The notes under the pieces were generated by a model. That model was given only the letters and a program-made list of their open reading frames with translations, did not search any database and was not told where the DNA came from. The position numbers and the translations under genes are program-made. Of a stretch of DNA of 64,000 nucleotides, positions 9,674 to 17,743 are shown piece after piece. Numbering within the stretch: the stretch's first letter is position 1; each line of letters opens with the position of its first letter. The stretch is from Nocardioides ginsengisegetis. Its GTDB lineage: Bacteria > Actinomycetota > Actinomycetes > Propionibacteriales > Nocardioidaceae. The DNA is taken from assembly GCF_014138045.1 (NCBI RefSeq), contig NZ_JACGXA010000001.1:3891001-3955000 (forward strand), given 5' to 3'.

Positions 9674-9747
9674 TGGTCGGCATCAGCGTCCCGCTGAATT
9701 CGTCAGGCTCCTGAAGCTCGAAGCCGTGGTTGTGGAGGGGATTGTCA

Positions 9748-9791
9748 GTCCCGCTGTCACGACCCCCCCCCCGAGGTTGCGACAGCGGGAC
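9748..9791. terminator. Hairpin between convergent genes, probable bidirectional terminator
   Basis: Perfect 11 bp inverted repeat GTCCCGCTGTC (9748-9758) / GACAGCGGGAC (9781-9791) with a 22 nt loop that includes a homopolymeric C tract. It lies 17 bp beyond the stop of the minus-strand gene at 9808 and downstream of the plus-strand ABC operon. There is no T tract, as is usual in high-GC Actinobacteria. Confidence 0.55.
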
Positions 9792-9807
9792 AGCGGGAGT
9801 GTCGATC

Positions 9808-10557
9808 TCAGTACGGGTATTCCGTGCCGTAGGCCCGCAGGGGTTCGGCGTTCTTGGTAGCAAACTCAATCACCTTGGCGAACTCGCTGGTCGTTGCGAG
9901 GCCCGCCAGGTCGGCGACTGAGAACTGACTCTGCCCGGGGGTTTCCTCGATCACGTTGATGATCGTCTGAGTGCCGCCCTCGGTCACGAAGACCTCGGAT
10001 GCCACTGGCGCCTTCGGCTGGCCGGGGAAGCGGTTGATCAGGATGGTTGCTGATCCGCCCCTACCGGTCGCGACTGTGCGGCACTCCTGCGCGTTGGTGT
10101 CAGCACACGATTGCGGGGGCAGACCCGCCGCGATGTAGACGGTGGCCGCAAGGTGCACTGGGCCGTTCCCCCCGTCGGTGATGAACTCCGGTACTTTCCC
10201 AGTGTCGCCGCCTCGGTTCTGTGTGAGTGGGGCGAAGCCCTCTGGGAGGGCTGAGTCGAAGTAGGTGAGCAGCAGCGCGTCCCAGTTGGCGCGGACGAGC
10301 GAGGTCTCCGTTGCGGTGGTGCTCCGCGACGAAGATTGCCCATCTGCCACCAGGCTCTGAGCCTTGTCGTGATTGGTCAGGGAGACTCCGGTCCACGTCG
10401 TGCCAACAGCCACCGCGGCAGCGGCCAGCGCGATCGAGACCCTGCGGGTACGCAGCCGGGCTCGCCCCCGTACAACGACGTCAGTCACGAGACCCTCGGT
10501 GACGTCCACGGCGCTGTCCAGCTCAACCGAAAGTCGATCACGCAGGTTGACGGTCAT
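9808..10557 (-). CDS. Membrane-anchored partner of ECF sigma factor (putative anti-sigma)
   Basis: 249 aa: a cytoplasmic N-terminus of about 45 residues (MTVNLRDRLSVELDSAV...), one transmembrane helix (VSIALAAAAVAVGTTWTGV), then an extracytoplasmic domain with two Cys (PQSCADTNAQECRT). The ATG at 10557 overlaps the sigma factor stop (ATGA). The layout fits a membrane anti-sigma or sensor, but no ZAS zinc motif is seen. A longer reading frame upstream was rejected because this start sits exactly at the sigma factor stop. Confidence 0.65.
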   Translation of the reverse strand: MTVNLRDRLSVELDSAVDVTEGLVTDVVVRGRARLRTRRVSIALAAAAVAVGTTWTGVSLTNHDKAQSLVADGQSSSRSTTATETSLVRANWDALLLTYFDSALPEGFAPLTQNRGGDTGKVPEFITDGGNGPVHLAATVYIAAGLPPQSCADTNAQECRTVATGRGGSATILINRFPGQPKAPVASEVFVTEGGTQTIINVIEETPGQSQFSVADLAGLATTSEFAKVIEFATKNAEPLRAYGTEYPY

Positions 10558-11072
10558 CGGGTGCCTCCTAGTGCAGTTGTTAGGGGGAGGTCGACATCGA
10601 AGTCTTCGCCAAGGCACCTCCGAAGCTGGGCAAGGGCCCTGCTGGTGGCGGACTTGACGGTCCCCTCCGAGCAGCCCAGGACGGCGGCGGTGTCGGCCAC
10701 GGACAGGTCATCCCAGAAACGCAACATGACCGTTGCTCTCATTCGCGGCGGCAACGCTGCGAGCACGTTCAACAGGGTGAGCCGCTCGTCGGTGGGATGT
10801 GACTGCTCGATGCGCTCCGGGATGGTCTCCGCCGGCAGCTCGCGCTGACTCACCTTCGCCATCTTGAAGAAGGCTCGGAGCATCGACGTCCTGGCATAGG
10901 CCGTCGGGTGGTCGACGCGGGTCCACGCCAGATAGGTGCTCAAGAGCACTTGCTGGACCAGGTCACGTGCCGACTCTTGGTCGCCGCTGAGTAGGTACGC
11001 CTTGCGGAGGAGTTGTGCCTGGACATCCGCGGCCCAGGCGCTGAACTCGGCATCCCGGCGCTTACTTCGCAT
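10554..11072 (-). CDS. RNA polymerase ECF sigma factor (SigE family)
   Basis: 172 aa ECF sigma factor. Region 2 is recognisable (LLRKAYLLSGDQESARDLVQQ, about residues 20-40). Region 4 (about 100-155) has the helix-turn-helix LSVADTAAVLGCSEGTVKS. It directs RNA polymerase to a small regulon, presumably including its own operon, and is translationally coupled to the membrane protein downstream. This is the first of three sigma/membrane-protein pairs in the 9.8-18.3 kb region. Confidence 0.88.
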   Translation of the reverse strand: MRSKRRDAEFSAWAADVQAQLLRKAYLLSGDQESARDLVQQVLLSTYLAWTRVDHPTAYARTSMLRAFFKMAKVSQRELPAETIPERIEQSHPTDERLTLLNVLAALPPRMRATVMLRFWDDLSVADTAAVLGCSEGTVKSATSRALAQLRRCLGEDFDVDLPLTTALGGTR

Positions 11073-11393
11073 GGTTCTTTGCCCTCATGCCCATGTAGAG
11101 ACTCATCTGTCCTGAGAGGTTGCCTGCCGGTACGGGGCCAGTCAGAACGAGCTCAGCGCCGAGTCAGGAAGACCGCACTCTGCCACGGGCAATAGGCCAT
11201 GACTCTGGGTTCGGCACGAACGTGTTGTGCCTCGCCTAGGTTGTCGTGGCGGGCCGCCGACGACAAGGCCTGCTTACGCATCCAGATCGCCACCCAGTCG
11301 CAAGATTCCGGCGTCCGCTCATACCGGCGACTAGCACTGTCATGCCGAATTGAGGATGCGGGAGGATTGGCTTTGTCCTGCCATACTCCCGCC
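11073..11393. other. Gap of about 320 bp; no gene, one diverged array repeat
   Basis: Lies between the divergent sigma factor gene and the small plus-strand gene at 11394. It must hold both promoters, but no clear -35/-10 pair can be fixed. A diverged copy of the array repeat is at 11311-11357. No convincing reading frame. Confidence 0.5.
11311..11357 (+). repeat. Array repeat, diverged copy A
   Basis: Aligns with the array repeat through CGCTCAT at the left and TCATGCCGA then TGAGG at the right. It lies 37 bp before the GTG of the small PLDc_N-type gene, the same kind of position other copies hold relative to their following gene. Confidence 0.5.
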
Positions 11394-11612
11394 GTGCAGA
11401 TCCCCCTCGAGACGAACTACCTCGTCCCCAGCGCCACCGTCTTCGTCGAACTCTTGGTGCTGCTGGCCGCTATTGCACTGCTTGTCATCTGGCCGCTTGT
11501 GGAGACCGTGGTTCACCGTCAGTGGGGTTGGGTTCTCGGTGTTCTGTTGCTCGGCCCGGTTGGTGGACTGCTGTGGTTCTTCGTGGGTCGTCGTACAGTG
11601 CGAGGCGCCTGA
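11394..11612 (+). CDS. Small PLDc_N-domain membrane protein
   Basis: 72 aa from GTG 11394. Two hydrophobic helices (VFVELLVLLAAIALLVIW and WGWVLGVLLLGPVGGLLWFF) end in GRR. This is the pattern of the phospholipase D-nuclease N-terminal domain family, small membrane proteins of unknown function common in Actinobacteria. It lies between two array repeats (11311 and 11647), like a single-gene cassette. Confidence 0.7.
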   Translation: MQIPLETNYLVPSATVFVELLVLLAAIALLVIWPLVETVVHRQWGWVLGVLLLGPVGGLLWFFVGRRTVRGA

Positions 11613-11646
11613 CCGCGAACTAGAGGGAGCGATCCCCTAGCGTCCG

Positions 11647-11695
11647 AGAGCCGCACAGATCTGTCGCGTTGTGCGCCGTCCTGCCGAGACCCGGC
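11647..11695 (+). repeat. Array repeat, copy B
   Basis: CCGCACAGATCTGTCGCG, then TTGTGCGCCGTC, then CTGCCGA; the right end is degenerate. The two TGNCG motifs start 20 bp apart, as in the other copies. It lies 35 bp after the stop of the 72 aa gene. Confidence 0.65.
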
Positions 11696-11739
11696 ACACC
11701 TCTCCGCCGTCAATTCGAAACCGCTTGCAGAGCTTGGGT

Positions 11740-12324
11740 TCACTTGCCCGTCTTGGCGATGATCGACTCGCCCACCGACCGGTAGTCGGCGGCTGTGAAC
11801 GATGCGTCTCCCAAGATGTCGATCATGGTGTCCTTGACGCGGACGAGCAGTTCACCCCCGACGTTGTCGTAGATCCGCATAAGTGCTGGCTGACCCGAAA
11901 GGTCGATGACCTCGCCCTCACCCGACTCCTTGATCTGGGACGTGAAGTTCTGCACGACGTCGATGGACGACCACCCGTTCTCGTAGTGAACGCTCACGTC
12001 CGGGTACTGCAGGAGAGGTGCCCCACTACCGCATATCCAGTAGCCCTCAAGGATGTCCGCATTCGCGCGGGGGCTGTTCGGGGCATACAACGTTGCGCGG
12101 CGGCGGGCCTCCTGCTCGGTCGACCGTTCGCCGCCCACGCAGGGATGATCCTTCGATACCGGGACGCGAATCGAGTCCCGTGGGGGTGCTGACGATGCTC
12201 CGGTGTCAGACCCACCGCCGTCGCCGCAACTCGGGACGAGAAGCATCACTCCTACGGCAGCCGTGCCCGCAAGCCGACGTTGGGCACGCGACGACACGAC
12301 GGAGTCCCAAGGCTGCACGTTCAT
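11740..12324 (-). CDS. Putative lipoprotein
   Basis: 194 aa. The N-terminal signal sequence (about residues 15-34) ends in the lipobox-like LVPSC, followed by a Gly/Ser linker (GDGGGSDTG). The mature part has a Cys pair and an alpha/beta pattern, with no recognised family. ATG 12324 is preceded by a good ribosome-binding site (GGAG). It sits on the minus strand between array repeats B and C, which both keep plus orientation. Confidence 0.65.
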   Translation of the reverse strand: MNVQPWDSVVSSRAQRRLAGTAAVGVMLLVPSCGDGGGSDTGASSAPPRDSIRVPVSKDHPCVGGERSTEQEARRRATLYAPNSPRANADILEGYWICGSGAPLLQYPDVSVHYENGWSSIDVVQNFTSQIKESGEGEVIDLSGQPALMRIYDNVGGELLVRVKDTMIDILGDASFTAADYRSVGESIIAKTGK

Positions 12325-12692
12325 GTTTGATCTCCGTTCCTGCCGCTGGAGGTCGTGGCATGACGCCGGCGGGATGATCTTTGTGCCTGTCGTTGCCCGT
12401 GCCACATGTGTCGCGGGACCAGTGTCATCCAGCGCGCCGCGCCCTGGGCGTGGTTCGCCTCTAAAGCGCGACGTTCGCGAAGTCCTTGCCTTGGCCAGCG
12501 AACGGGCAGCGCATGGGCACTGCCGGGTCATTCGAAGCTCGGAGCCGTGCTGCACTTCGGGTCGGCGCTAGCCCGGACCCATTCGCCGAGAACCTCGACC
12601 GCGACTGAACGAAGCGCATGCTCATGCCGCGATCCGTGCGCTGTCATGCCGATGAGCGGTCGGGTGAAGACCAGAGCAAGTACCTTCGTCCC
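12325..12692. other. Gap of about 370 bp; no confident gene
   Basis: Upstream region of the minus-strand lipoprotein gene and the plus-strand gene at 12693. It contains array repeat C at 12608-12665. Open frames here lack ribosome-binding sites and protein-like composition. Confidence 0.5.
12608..12665 (+). repeat. Array repeat, copy C
   Basis: Contains CTCATGCCGCGATCC and TCATGCCGATGAGCGGTCG, the second being the most conserved half. The TCATGCCG direct repeats start 22 bp apart rather than 20. It lies 28 bp before the GTG of the following gene. Confidence 0.8.
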
Positions 12693-13220
12693 GTGATAAA
12701 CGCCGATGTCACGACAGTCGCCACCGACGCCGGGATGCTGGCCCTGTGGCGGGGAACTGCCTTCGCTGAGGTCAATGGGTACGACGCCTGGGAGCAGCGT
12801 GTGAACGAGCGGCTCGTTGACGCGATCCAGTCCGGGGAGTTGGTGCCGATCGGCATCCAGGGTGACGGAGCCTTCGGTGTGCGGGTCGCGGTCGCACCTG
12901 ACGGTGCCACTGAGCGTGAGGCCCGGTACACGGTCGTGACCAGCGAGCCCTACCTGCTGGTGGCCGATGGAGGTCCGATCTTTCTGAGCGGCGTCGAGGT
13001 AGTCGGAGACGAGCCATCGAGTCCGATCACGCTCTCGCTGCCTGCGGGGCGCTACGCCGTTCGCGCCACGATCGTCGGCTGGGACGAGGAGCCGGGAGCG
13101 AGAGGTGAGGACGGCTTGCCGGGCCCCAACGCGCTGCCTGACTTCCTGGTAGGCATCGCGCCGAGCGACGGTACCGAGACCTTCCGCACCAGCGAGATCA
13201 CCTTCGACCCGCCGGACTGA
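12693..13220 (+). CDS. Hypothetical protein, cassette-borne
   Basis: 175 aa from GTG 12693; the open frame extends back through the repeat, but that part is repeat DNA rather than coding sequence. The protein looks beta-rich and soluble (EPYLLVADGGPIFLSG, GRYAVRATIVGWDEEPG) with an acidic C-terminus. The family is not recognised. The stop codon is fused to the next array repeat (its last bases are the first of copy D), the gene-plus-repeat unit seen throughout this region. Confidence 0.7.
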   Translation: MINADVTTVATDAGMLALWRGTAFAEVNGYDAWEQRVNERLVDAIQSGELVPIGIQGDGAFGVRVAVAPDGATEREARYTVVTSEPYLLVADGGPIFLSGVEVVGDEPSSPITLSLPAGRYAVRATIVGWDEEPGARGEDGLPGPNALPDFLVGIAPSDGTETFRTSEITFDPPD

Positions 13221-13270
13221 AGCGCACGATCATGCCGCGATCCGCGCGGTCATGCCGATGAGCGGTCGGG
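13219..13270 (+). repeat. Array repeat, copy D
   Basis: AGCGCACGATCATGCCGCG, then the loop, then GCGGTCATGCCGATGAGCGG. The two TCATGCCG motifs start exactly 20 bp apart. It begins at the stop codon of the preceding gene. Confidence 0.85.
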
Positions 13271-13474
13271 CCTCGCTGGGTGCGGGACGATGGCAACGAG
13301 CCACAACTGCCGAAGGTCACTCGATGGTGCGTGGTCGGCGGCAGCCAGGGTGACAAACTCTTCGGGGCGGTCGTTCGTCCACGTTTGCGGGTCCGCAACG
13401 ATGACGCGGGCGCGGTCTGGCTCAATAGCGCGGTCCACGGTCTCGGCGGCGGCGAAGTCCCTTGCTAGCCGCAA
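13250..13474 (-). CDS. Possible small protein whose C-terminus is encoded by the repeat
   Basis: 74 aa minus-strand frame from a TTG start, with protein-like composition (ARVIVADPQTWTNDRPEEF). Its last codons (PDRSSA and the stop) are read from the conserved right half of array repeat D. Composition and the fit between repeat and next gene favour coding; the weak start and lack of a recognised family argue against. Low confidence. Confidence 0.3.
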   Translation of the reverse strand: MRLARDFAAAETVDRAIEPDRARVIVADPQTWTNDRPEEFVTLAAADHAPSSDLRQLWLVAIVPHPARPDRSSA

Positions 13475-13500
13475 ACCTTGCTCGTGGCTACGCTCGCGGC

Positions 13501-13728
13501 ATGGCTGCGAGTCAGGACCGACGCTTCTATTTGGTCCGCGAATATTGGTTCTACCTGGGGCTGCTGACGTTTGGCGCGTTCAGCGCAGTGGCGCGGATAG
13601 CCGGGATCGTTGGGACTTGGTGGTGGTCCATCGCTCCCGTTGCAGTCGTGGTGCTCGTCTATCTGGGCACGTACGTTGTGCTCCGCTTCGAGTACAAACG
13701 GCGGTCGGGACGGGCGTCCGGGCCATAG
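13501..13728 (+). CDS. Small two-helix membrane protein
   Basis: 75 aa: MAASQDRRFYLVREYWFY, then hydrophobic helices YLGLLTFGAFSAVARIAGIV and WSIAPVAVVVLVYLGTYVVL and a basic tail. The family is not recognised. The 35 bp around its start codon (13486-13520) recur with few mismatches at 19193-19227, where the frame stops after ten codons. Confidence 0.6.
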   Translation: MAASQDRRFYLVREYWFYLGLLTFGAFSAVARIAGIVGTWWWSIAPVAVVVLVYLGTYVVLRFEYKRRSGRASGP

Positions 13729-13761
13729 GGCAGGCGTTTCACGAGGTCGTGGGTGTGTTTG

Positions 13762-13996
13762 ACTCCGACGCCTCAGAGGGGCATACCAACTGCACGCTCT
13801 GCCGCTGCTCGATGATCCAGACCCTGTTCGGCTCAACCGGGCGCGGTGCGAGGCCGTACTCGATGAGATCGCTTTCGTGGCGGAGCGCCTCGACGACCCA
13901 GTGGCCGCAGGCATGGCGCAGTGGATAGCGGACTACCTGACCGTCCGGACTCACCGACCCTCATGGGACGGCCCCATGACGTTAGAGGGCGACTGA
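13762..13996 (+). pseudogene. Possible 5'-truncated gene ending at array repeat E
   Basis: A frame open from about 13762 to TGA 13994-13996 encodes a very protein-like sequence (PVRLNRARCEAVLDEIAF, DDPVAAGMAQWIADYLT) but has no ATG and only internal GTG codons as starts. Its stop abuts array repeat E exactly, as complete cassette genes do here. It is read as a gene that lost its start, or one using a rare start. No family recognised. Confidence 0.4.
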
Positions 13997-14048
13997 CGAA
14001 CCGCACTCACATGCCGCGTTATGCGCGTTCCTGCCGATGAGCGGACGG
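13996..14048 (+). repeat. Array repeat, copy E
   Basis: ACCGCACTCACATGCCGCG, loop, then CCTGCCGATGAGCGGACGG. TGCCG motifs 20 bp apart. It starts at the stop codon of the preceding frame and lies 30 bp before the GTG of the next gene. Confidence 0.85.
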
Positions 14049-14077
14049 ATGGGCATGAGGTCGAGCAGACTCGGACC

Positions 14078-14401
14078 GTGCATCCCTACGACCCCCTGCG
14101 CTTCCACGGAACCGTGGTCTGGCTGACCGAAGACCAGGGCGGACGGCGCACCGGACCGCCGGTCCCCACCGCCGAACGCGAATACGCCGCCAACGGCTTC
14201 GTTCCACCGCTGAACGTGGACACCGGGCTCGCATCGCTGGTGGTTCGTCCGGCAACGCCGGGAGCATGGCGATCAGCCGCAGACGCGGGCTGGCTCGTCG
14301 GCGACTACCGATACCCACACGACGTGGCGGCGGGTGACGTGATCGTGGTGACCGAGGGACCGACGGTCGTCGGGTACTTCCATGTCGAGTCGGTGGGCTG
14401 A
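14078..14401 (+). CDS. Small protein resembling an isolated EF-Tu domain 3-like fold (tentative)
   Basis: 107 aa from GTG 14078. The pattern FHGTVVWLTEDQGGRRTGPP resembles stand-alone actinobacterial proteins related to the C-terminal beta-barrel of EF-Tu, where EEGGRKTP-type motifs occur; the resemblance is weak. It lies between array repeats E and F with 29 bp before the gene and 3 bp after its stop, a clean cassette-like unit. Confidence 0.6.
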   Translation: MHPYDPLRFHGTVVWLTEDQGGRRTGPPVPTAEREYAANGFVPPLNVDTGLASLVVRPATPGAWRSAADAGWLVGDYRYPHDVAAGDVIVVTEGPTVVGYFHVESVG

Positions 14402-14404
14402 CCC

Positions 14405-14457
14405 CGAAACGCACGAATCTGCCGCATTGTGCGCAGTCCTGCCGATGAGCGGTCGCC
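14405..14457 (+). repeat. Array repeat, copy F
   Basis: GAAACGCACGAATCTGCCGC, loop, then CCTGCCGATGAGCGGTCGCC. TGCCG motifs 20 bp apart. It begins 3 bp after the stop of the preceding gene. Confidence 0.85.
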
Positions 14458-14610
14458 TGTCAGGTCGCTACTTCGCGCTCGGCGACATGGAGCGAGATGG
14501 TCCCGAGGTCGACCCTCAGATTCACGAGCAGCGCGGACCGTGGAAGAGGCAGGAGCGACCGTGCTACTGAGGTCTTCGGGAAGAACGCTGACGCGGCGCG
14601 GTTGCCCTCT

Positions 14611-15144
14611 TCACTGAGCCGACAGTGGCTCCCGAGCAGTACCATCGACGAGCGAACGCACTTCAATGTCCGAGGCAAGAGCCCGACGCGCGCGGTGGAG
14701 CCGAACCCTGGCCGTGCCGGGGCGCACGCCGAGCGAGACCGCTAGCTCAGCCGGGGTTAGGCCCTCCCATGCGACAAGCCGAAGAAGTTCCTGCTGTTCG
14801 CGTGGGAGGCGTCGTAGTGCGGCGCTCATGACCTGGGCAGTATGAGCGCGCGTCGCGGTGTCGTGTTCCGGGATGGGCAGGGTTGTGAGTTCCCGCTTGA
14901 GGGCGGTCTCACGTTGTTGCTGTCGGCTCGCCGCCACGAGGAGTCTCCGGGCGACGCCGAACAGCCACGCCCGCCGGAACATCTGGGGCGGCATCTCATT
15001 CCGTCGTCGCCAGGCCACCGCGTAGGTCTCAGCCACGATTTCCTCTGCATCGCCAGTGCGACGCCGGCGCACGTAGGCGAACACGTCCCGGGCGGTGACG
15101 CGGTAGAGCTCCTCGAACTCTGAGGCGGTGATCGTGCCCTTCAC
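14611..15144 (-). CDS. RNA polymerase ECF sigma factor
   Basis: 177 aa from GTG 15144. Region 2 elements (FEELYRVTARDVFAYV, GDAEEIVAETYAVAWRR, FRRAWLFGVARRLL) and a region 4 helix-turn-helix (LTPAELAVSLGVRPGTARVR) are clear. The start overlaps the stop of the upstream membrane protein (GTGA), so in this pair the sigma gene is second, the reverse of the other two pairs. Between its end and array repeat F lie about 150 bp with no confident gene. Confidence 0.87.
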   Translation of the reverse strand: MKGTITASEFEELYRVTARDVFAYVRRRRTGDAEEIVAETYAVAWRRRNEMPPQMFRRAWLFGVARRLLVAASRQQQRETALKRELTTLPIPEHDTATRAHTAQVMSAALRRLPREQQELLRLVAWEGLTPAELAVSLGVRPGTARVRLHRARRALASDIEVRSLVDGTAREPLSAQ

Positions 15145-15977
15145 CTCGCCGCTCCGCGGTACATCGGGTTCGCTCTCGGCAGATCGGGCACCAGTTCTGC
15201 ACGGCAGTAGCCGTTGTTCGCGGCCAACACCTCTGCGAGTGCGTCAAGATCCGTCCCGTGGGCGGCTTTGCCGAGCTCAGCCAGGTAGTAGAACTGGCTC
15301 TCCTCTTGGACTTGCTGGGAGCTGGTGTCGCCCTGGGCGTCTACCGAGTCCATTGTTTCGATGCGGCTGTACGGGTGGGGATCGATGGCGGTGACGGCTG
15401 GCCAGTTCGGCGCCTGCAGGAGCACCCTGATCGCCTCAACACGCGCGTCCTCGTTTCGGTCACGGGTCGCGGCGGCCCACTGATTCGCCCAGGCGCACAC
15501 AGCGGCGTCGGCGATCCAGGCTCGGATGGCACCGACAGCGACCCGCTCAGAACCAGGCGTCGCGAACCGCGCGTCGTGAACCTGGTCCTGCACCGCGAAC
15601 TGTCGCGCGTGGGCGGTGGGGAACGGAATGTCTGCGGTCTCATCAGCGATGATGGCGCCGTAGTCCGGGGCCGCAGGGTCAAGACGCTCACCTGGTCCAC
15701 CCAGTCGTCGGTCCTCAGAGTCCGAGGGGCCGTGGCCGGTGTGGGCGGTGTAGTAGTCGGCCACAGCCAGACCGGACGGGCCGAGCACAACCACTCCGAT
15801 GCCAACCGCAGCCGCGAGCCGGCGCCCGCGTCGGCGCCCTGCCATGCCCGCACTCATGCTGGCGATGATGCGACTCCATGTGCGATCGAGATCAGCCTGG
15901 CCTGGGACAGTCGATTCGGGCACGGTCTCGCTCAGCAGTCGGTCATGGTCATCGGTCCACGGTGTTGATCGCATCAT
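15141..15977 (-). CDS. Membrane protein paired with ECF sigma factor
   Basis: 278 aa: N-terminal cytoplasmic segment of about 50 residues (DDHDRLLSETVPESTV), one transmembrane helix (LAAAVGIGVVVLGPSGLAVA) and an extracytoplasmic domain rich in acidic residues with Cys (AAVCAW, GYCRAE). It is probably a sigma-factor regulator or a target of its signalling, by analogy with the other pairs; no zinc-binding anti-sigma motif is seen. First gene of a two-gene operon. Confidence 0.65.
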   Translation of the reverse strand: MMRSTPWTDDHDRLLSETVPESTVPGQADLDRTWSRIIASMSAGMAGRRRGRRLAAAVGIGVVVLGPSGLAVADYYTAHTGHGPSDSEDRRLGGPGERLDPAAPDYGAIIADETADIPFPTAHARQFAVQDQVHDARFATPGSERVAVGAIRAWIADAAVCAWANQWAAATRDRNEDARVEAIRVLLQAPNWPAVTAIDPHPYSRIETMDSVDAQGDTSSQQVQEESQFYYLAELGKAAHGTDLDALAEVLAANNGYCRAELVPDLPRANPMYRGAAR

Positions 15978-16048
15978 TCCCCCAGGTGGCAGCAGCGTGT
16001 GTTCACCCCTACATGTCGCAGCGTTACATGTGTGGGATGCCTGAATGT

Positions 16049-16087
16049 CGTCTGAGTCCGCTTTGTACGCGGTGCTGTCGAGCGGCT
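16049..16087 (+). repeat. Array repeat, degenerate copy G
   Basis: CTGAGTCCGCTTTGTACGCG then CTGTCGAGCGG keeps the core CCGC, TTGT, CGCGGT and the right-hand GCGG. It would close the unit holding the sigma pair at 14611-15977. Confidence 0.4.
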
Positions 16088-16429
16088 ACTTGGTGGGGGC
16101 TGGCACTAGAACGCTCCAAGGACGGAGGCGCCTACCGGGCCGCGCCAGTGACGGGCCGGGGTGGCTGCCTTCTGCCGTGCATCGCTGCCCCTTGCCGTCG
16201 AGTCACGTCGCCTGGGTGCCGGTGAGTGATGTGTCCTCACCGAGGGGACTGAACGACGGCGTTGTGACTGACGTAGAGGTCACTGGGCGTGTCCCATTTC
16301 TCGGACCCACGCCAGCCATGCAAGCGACTGAGGAAACCGTTGTGAGACCTGGTCCGCCGAGCTCGAGGCCGACATCGTGCCCTGGCCGTCCGGATCGCCG
16401 ACCTCGAGCTCGAACTCGGCGCTAGCCTG

Positions 16430-16478
16430 CACCCGATCGCTCATGCCGCGACCCGCGCGGTCATGTCGACGAGCGGGT
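16430..16478 (+). repeat. Array repeat, copy H
   Basis: CGATCGCTCATGCCGCGACC, then CGCGGTCATGTCGACGAGCGG. TGCCG and TGTCG start 20 bp apart. It separates the two ECF sigma operons. Confidence 0.75.
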
Positions 16479-16639
16479 GGGTTAGAGCCACACACCAAGG
16501 GCCAACTCAATTGGCATGGGTCGGACCTGCTCTCCAAGCACCGACACGGTCAGATTCTTGCCAAGTCCACGTGCTTGACCGCCAAGCGGCTCTGCGTCGG
16601 ACAGGCGGAATCGTCGGTCTGTATCGGGGATAGTCGGCG

Positions 16640-17743
16640 CTAGTTCGCTTGGTCGGCGGTGTCGTTGACGAGCTGGTCCCAGCCGCCCGGATCGAGCGTG
16701 ACGGGGAGCTGCGTCCCGTCGAGGCTCACCCGGACCTGGCCTCGGCAGTCGGGTTCGAGCTCGGCGACGATGGTGTGAGGCGTGGCGTTGGTGTCGGCAG
16801 TCTGGAACGTGACCGTGTCCCGGGCGAGGGGGAGCGACGGGGCCGGACATCCCACGTAGCCACTCGCGGTGATGCTGCCGTAGAGGGCATTGAATCCGGC
16901 GACCAAGTCATCCATGAGGCCGGTGTCGGCCGGCCTCGTCAACCGAACCGGCGCCGGGTAAGGATCACCACCCTGCCCACCACGGGTCGAGAGTGGGGCA
17001 ACGCGGTCGATCCGGATCACCGAGACGTCCGGGGGGATCCTGGCCTCGTCCGGCACGGCGTACCTAGCCGCCAGGAACGTGTCGACGCGAAGCACGGTGC
17101 GGTCGCCCATCTGCATGAACTGCACCAGGAGCAGCGGCGCGGTGAAGGCCGCCGGGTCCGGCGACGTCGTCGTCTCGTACGAGGTCGAGGCGATCCCGCC
17201 ACCTGACGGATCGGAAACGCCCGAGCGGTTCAACATCCCCGCTGGGCTGTGGTCGCTCAGGTAGGCGACGACCTCGGCCTTGCTCATGGGCACGGACCAC
17301 CAAGCCGTGCGACTCAGGCCGAGATCGGAGGCTCCCAAGGTCATTCCGCCTGCGGGCCACCCCTCGGGCTGACCCTCGAGGCGGGCCGAGCCCTCCGGTG
17401 GCGAGAACGCGGCCAGGGTCGCCTCGGAGGCCGCAACTGCCCGACGACGGTTCTCCTCCGTCGTCCCCTGCGGGATGTCACCCGAACCCACCGTCGGACT
17501 GCTGCTGGGCGCCTGGCCGGCCGGCGACGGGCCTCGTCCTGCGTTGTGAGCGGCGACGTACGCCGTCAGGCCGCTCAGCAACGCCACTGCGGCCGCCGCC
17601 GCAACCACGGCTGGCCACCGGCGCCGCGCTGGCCGGGCCGATTGGGCGAGCTCTCGGGCGCGCTCGGGATCGATGTCGCGCTCGCGTGCCGCCATTGAGG
17701 CCTTGAGCAGGACGGCCAGGTCATCGTCGGTCCAGTCCTTCAT
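16640..17743 (-). CDS. Membrane-anchored partner of ECF sigma factor (putative anti-sigma)
   Basis: 367 aa: cytoplasmic N-terminus (MKDWTDDDLAVLLKASM, about 45 residues), one transmembrane helix (WPAVVAAAAAVALLSGLTAYV), a Ser/Pro/Gly-rich linker and a large extracytoplasmic domain with two Cys (GYVGCPAPS, EPDCRGQ). ATG 17743 overlaps the sigma factor stop (ATGA). The topology fits a membrane anti-sigma factor; the family is not pinned down. Confidence 0.65.
   Translation of the reverse strand: MKDWTDDDLAVLLKASMAARERDIDPERARELAQSARPARRRWPAVVAAAAAVALLSGLTAYVAAHNAGRGPSPAGQAPSSSPTVGSGDIPQGTTEENRRRAVAASEATLAAFSPPEGSARLEGQPEGWPAGGMTLGASDLGLSRTAWWSVPMSKAEVVAYLSDHSPAGMLNRSGVSDPSGGGIASTSYETTTSPDPAAFTAPLLLVQFMQMGDRTVLRVDTFLAARYAVPDEARIPPDVSVIRIDRVAPLSTRGGQGGDPYPAPVRLTRPADTGLMDDLVAGFNALYGSITASGYVGCPAPSLPLARDTVTFQTADTNATPHTIVAELEPDCRGQVRVSLDGTQLPVTLDPGGWDQLVNDTADQAN

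Larger units (their letters stand above)
15978..16639. other. Gap of about 660 bp with two array repeats; no confident gene
   Basis: Open frames on both strands (for example 16045-16425 plus, 16280-16537 minus) have poor composition and no ribosome-binding sites. The gap contains a degenerate repeat at 16049-16087 and copy H at 16430-16478. It may be the remains of a decayed cassette, plus the promoter of the operon at 15977. Confidence 0.5.

Noticed and set aside
14460..14678. 72-codon minus-strand frame next to copy F
   Set aside because: Overlaps the sigma factor gene and has no recognisable protein pattern.
16045..16425. 126-codon plus-strand frame
   Set aside because: No ribosome-binding site, non-protein-like composition, starts inside a degenerate repeat and overlaps noncoding DNA.
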